DNA from: Altererythrobacter sp. CAU 1644
GTDB lineage: Bacteria > Pseudomonadota > Alphaproteobacteria > Sphingomonadales > Sphingomonadaceae
DNA length: 64,000 nt
Assembly: GCF_029623755.1 (NCBI RefSeq)
Contig: NZ_CP121106.1
Span: 1,127,001 to 1,191,000 of the forward strand
Reading direction: 5' to 3'
Made by a program: the position numbers and the translations under genes. This document shows positions 61,902 to 64,000 of the stretch, in pieces. The notes below the pieces were generated by a model, which saw only the letters and a list, made by a program, of their open reading frames with translations, was not told the origin of the DNA and made no database searches. Every line of letters starts with the position of its first letter. The stretch's first letter is position 1.

Positions 61902-62636
61902 ATGTGGGCCGCAATCGCCATCTCAGCCCTGGCCATGACCGTGATCGTGGCGGTGCGCTATCTCCTCTCGAGCGGGCTGTTTGCCTATGCCACCAGCCGC
62001 GTTCGACCCGGCCTCTATGATCGGCTCGGGCCGCAAATCCGCAGCGAGATCGGCTGGTCGCTGGCGTCGGCTGCGATCTACGGCGTCCCGGCCGGCATCG
62101 TCGCCTGGGGCTGGCAGGCGCGCGGCTGGACACTGATTTATACCGACATCGCGGCCTATCCGCCGTGGTATGCGCCGCTGTCGGTGCTGCTCTGCCTGCT
62201 GGCGCACGATTGCTGGTTTTACTGGACCCATCGCCTGATGCACCGGCCAAGCTGGTTCCGGGTCGCGCATGCTGTCCACCATGCCAGCCGTCCGCCGACG
62301 GCGTGGACCGCCATGAGCTTTCACCCGATCGAGGCGCTGACCGGGGCGGTGGTCATCCCGGCGCTGGTGTTCCTGATCCCGATTCACGTTGCCATGCTCG
62401 GTCTCGTCCTCGCGATCATGACCGTGATGGGGGTCACCAATCACATGGGCTGGGAGATGTTTCCACGCCGCCTCGTTCATTCCCGGTTGGGGGACTGGCT
62501 CATAACGGCAAGCCATCACGAAAGGCATCACGAAGAATATCAATGCAATTACGGGCTCTACTTTCGCATCTGGGACAGGATCTGCGGCACCGACCGCGGC
62601 CTTTCGGTCAAGCTCGATCGACGGGTCGCCGCATGA
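61902..62636 (+). CDS. Membrane fatty-acid hydroxylase / sterol desaturase family protein
   Basis: A 244-residue membrane protein with the eight-histidine di-iron motif set: HDCWFYWTHRLMH, HAVHHAS, NHMGWE and SHHERHHEEY. Four or so membrane helices precede and surround them. It would use O2 and electrons from a redox partner to hydroxylate or desaturate lipids (or carotenoid-like substrates); substrate unknown. Its stop overlaps the DUF2141 start (ATGA). Confidence 0.88.
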   Translation: MWAAIAISALAMTVIVAVRYLLSSGLFAYATSRVRPGLYDRLGPQIRSEIGWSLASAAIYGVPAGIVAWGWQARGWTLIYTDIAAYPPWYAPLSVLLCLLAHDCWFYWTHRLMHRPSWFRVAHAVHHASRPPTAWTAMSFHPIEALTGAVVIPALVFLIPIHVAMLGLVLAIMTVMGVTNHMGWEMFPRRLVHSRLGDWLITASHHERHHEEYQCNYGLYFRIWDRICGTDRGLSVKLDRRVAA

Positions 62637-63079
62637 GGACGGCAACAACATCTTTTCTGATGGGCACGGGCGCAATCCTGTTGATGGGCGCAACCCCGCC
62701 GCAGCACGGCCAGCTTGCGGTGACGGTTACCGACCTGCGATCGGGCAAGGGGCAGGTCCTCGCCTGCCTCACGGCCAAGCCGCGCGCCTTCCCCGATTGT
62801 TCGAAGGATCCGGCCGCCCGGACTGCCCGGGTCGACGCCGACAGCCGGGTCGAGCTGATGTTCGATGACGTCAGGCCCGGTCGCTACGCCGTCTCGTTGC
62901 TCCATGACGAGAACGCCAATGGCAAGGCCGACCGGGTCCTGGGAATGATGCCGAAGGAAGGCTTCGGATTCTCGCGCGATGCGCCCGTGCGAATGGGCCC
63001 TCCGACCTTCGATCAGGCGGCGTTCGAATACGCCGGCGAAGCCAAGGCCATGACGATCAGGATGCGCTACCTTCTTTAA
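62633..63079 (+). CDS. Second DUF2141 family exported protein
   Basis: A 148-residue protein with a signal peptide (TTSFLMGTGAILLMGATPPQ). Family features: LAVTVTDLRSGKGQVLACL, RPGRYAVSLLHDENANGKAD, GFGFSRDAP and a final MTIRMRYLL. A calcium-loop-like DENANGKAD is present. It overlaps the membrane hydroxylase gene by 4 bp, suggesting a joint function in envelope lipid metabolism. Confidence 0.82.
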   Translation: MRTATTSFLMGTGAILLMGATPPQHGQLAVTVTDLRSGKGQVLACLTAKPRAFPDCSKDPAARTARVDADSRVELMFDDVRPGRYAVSLLHDENANGKADRVLGMMPKEGFGFSRDAPVRMGPPTFDQAAFEYAGEAKAMTIRMRYLL

Positions 63080-63225
63080 CGCCGCCAATTGGCGAGAAGC
63101 AGCCGTGACGTCACGGAAGCCCGGCGACCGAGGATTCTCAAAGTTTTCGGCGCAACTTAATAGTATGTTTACCATGTAACGCCAGAACCTCAGTTGTAAC
63201 CACCACGTAGGGGGCATTTGGGGTC

Positions 63226-64000
63226 ATGGATACGCTGCGCGGCGCTTTCGGATCGTCTGACGTCACAGACGATTCAGCCGATTACGATCTGACCGAAGAA
63301 GAAAACATCGGCGATGCGCCGCCTGCCTCGATCGGCAGCGACGAGCGCCGCATGCAGGTGCGCGCCTACAATCACTGGGCCGGGCTGCTCGGCGAGCGCA
63401 ACTTTCCCTCGATCGAGGATCTCGACCCGACCGACCTGCCCGATTTCGGCCCCTATAGCGTCCTGCTCGACTTCTCGACCGGGATCGAGGATCCGGCGGT
63501 GCAATATCTCGGCGACATGCTGGCTGCGGAATGCGGGGCCGGAGACGAGATCAGGAAACTGTCGGACGTTCCGCCGCGGTCGCTGCTGTCGCGGATTACC
63601 GATCACTACCTCCAGATCCTGGCCAACCAGGCGCCGATCGGGTTCGAAGCCGAATTCGTCAACCAGCGCGGCTCCACCATCCTTTACCGCGGCATCCTGC
63701 TGCCCTTCTCGAGCGACGATGACACGATCGATTTCATCTATGGCGTCATCAACTGGAAGGAAATGGCCGATGCTGTGACGGCAGACGAGCTCCTGCTCGA
63801 GATCGATCAGGCTCTCGAAGCCGACGAGCTCGAAGAAGAAGAAAGCGAGCCTGTGGCGCGTGCCAGCGACCCGGTCACCGACTGGGCCGATGGACCCGGC
63901 GCCGAAAACGAGCTTACCGATGGCGGCATGGACGACATCGCCCCTCTCGAACTCGGCGAGGAAGACGAAGTCGACTACGCGGCCGACCTGCCGGAGCCCG
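63226..64000 (+). CDS. PAS_5 domain protein, N-terminal part (cut by window edge)
   Basis: An open frame of at least 258 residues with no stop before the right edge. After a disordered acidic start (DVTDDSADYDLTEEEN), residues about 42-190 show the PAS_5 pattern: YNHWAGLLGERNFPSIEDLDP, LLDFSTG, YLGDMLAAECG and GFEAEFVNQRGSTILYRGILLPFS, IYGVINWKEM. The rest is acidic and low in complexity (EEEESEP, GEEDEVDYAADL). PAS_5 proteins are sensor-like and widespread in alphaproteobacteria; ligand unknown. Confidence 0.8.
   Translation, partial: MDTLRGAFGSSDVTDDSADYDLTEEENIGDAPPASIGSDERRMQVRAYNHWAGLLGERNFPSIEDLDPTDLPDFGPYSVLLDFSTGIEDPAVQYLGDMLAAECGAGDEIRKLSDVPPRSLLSRITDHYLQILANQAPIGFEAEFVNQRGSTILYRGILLPFSSDDDTIDFIYGVINWKEMADAVTADELLLEIDQALEADELEEEESEPVARASDPVTDWADGPGAENELTDGGMDDIAPLELGEEDEVDYAADLPEP

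Overview
The window looks like chromosome of a high-GC alphaproteobacterium of the order Sphingomonadales, most likely an Erythrobacteraceae member. This is inferred from gene families and gene order: rpe / heparinase-like / purH, MmcB, NnrU, a PAS_5 protein, CYP153, and a TonB-receptor / SapC / cupin_8 / flavin-halogenase cluster. No 16S rRNA or other direct taxonomic marker is present. Both window edges cut genes: queG on the left and a PAS_5-type protein on the right.

Region 1 (1-30,300) is mostly core chromosome. It holds an ABC-2 exporter pair, a CYP153-like P450 with a 24-bp perfect palindrome upstream, and msrB. A minus-strand envelope-polysaccharide-like group follows (GT-C-like membrane protein, GtrA, FAD oxidoreductase), then a double PilZ protein, tRNA-Leu(UAA), ihfB, and a YtrA-type GntR regulator divergent from a POT peptide transporter. 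Next are a tandem amidohydrolase pair whose second member lacks metal ligands, NnrU, MlaA, an enoyl-CoA hydratase, an alpha/beta hydrolase, dxs, a Zur-like Fur protein, an exported MsrA, purH, a heparinase-like protein, rpe, a DUF2141 protein, a lipid-kinase / TAM41-like pair and an M20 amidohydrolase.

Region 2 (30,300-44,900) is a glycoside-utilisation locus, nearly all on the minus strand. It contains a large TonB-dependent receptor, two flavin-dependent halogenase homologues, SapC, a cupin_8/JmjC-like protein, a LacI regulator, an MFS transporter, a GH3 beta-glucosidase and a sodium/solute symporter. A shared operator-like palindrome (GTGAACGTTCAC and variants) lies before the receptor and before the GH3 gene, so the LacI protein probably controls uptake and hydrolysis together.

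Region 3 (45,010-60,704) is an integrative element inserted in tRNA-Arg(CCG). It is bounded by a 50-bp direct repeat equal to the 3' 50 nt of the tRNA, with a tyrosine integrase at the left end. Paired TTCCATAC repeats inside both ends are candidate integrase arm sites. A replication-type module (HTH, toprim, AAA ATPase) sits at the right end. The cargo looks defence-like: an Ntn-hydrolase-like protein, a PD-(D/E)XK plus HNH nuclease pair, a small membrane protein next to a zinc-ribbon protein, a 1227-aa SIR2-domain protein and, divergent from it, a three-gene coupled operon led by a HEPN-type protein. This is the best candidate for an undescribed system here.

Region 4 (60,732-64,000) returns to core genes: a conserved hypothetical, mmcB, a membrane fatty-acid-hydroxylase/sterol-desaturase protein, a second DUF2141 protein and the cut PAS_5 gene.
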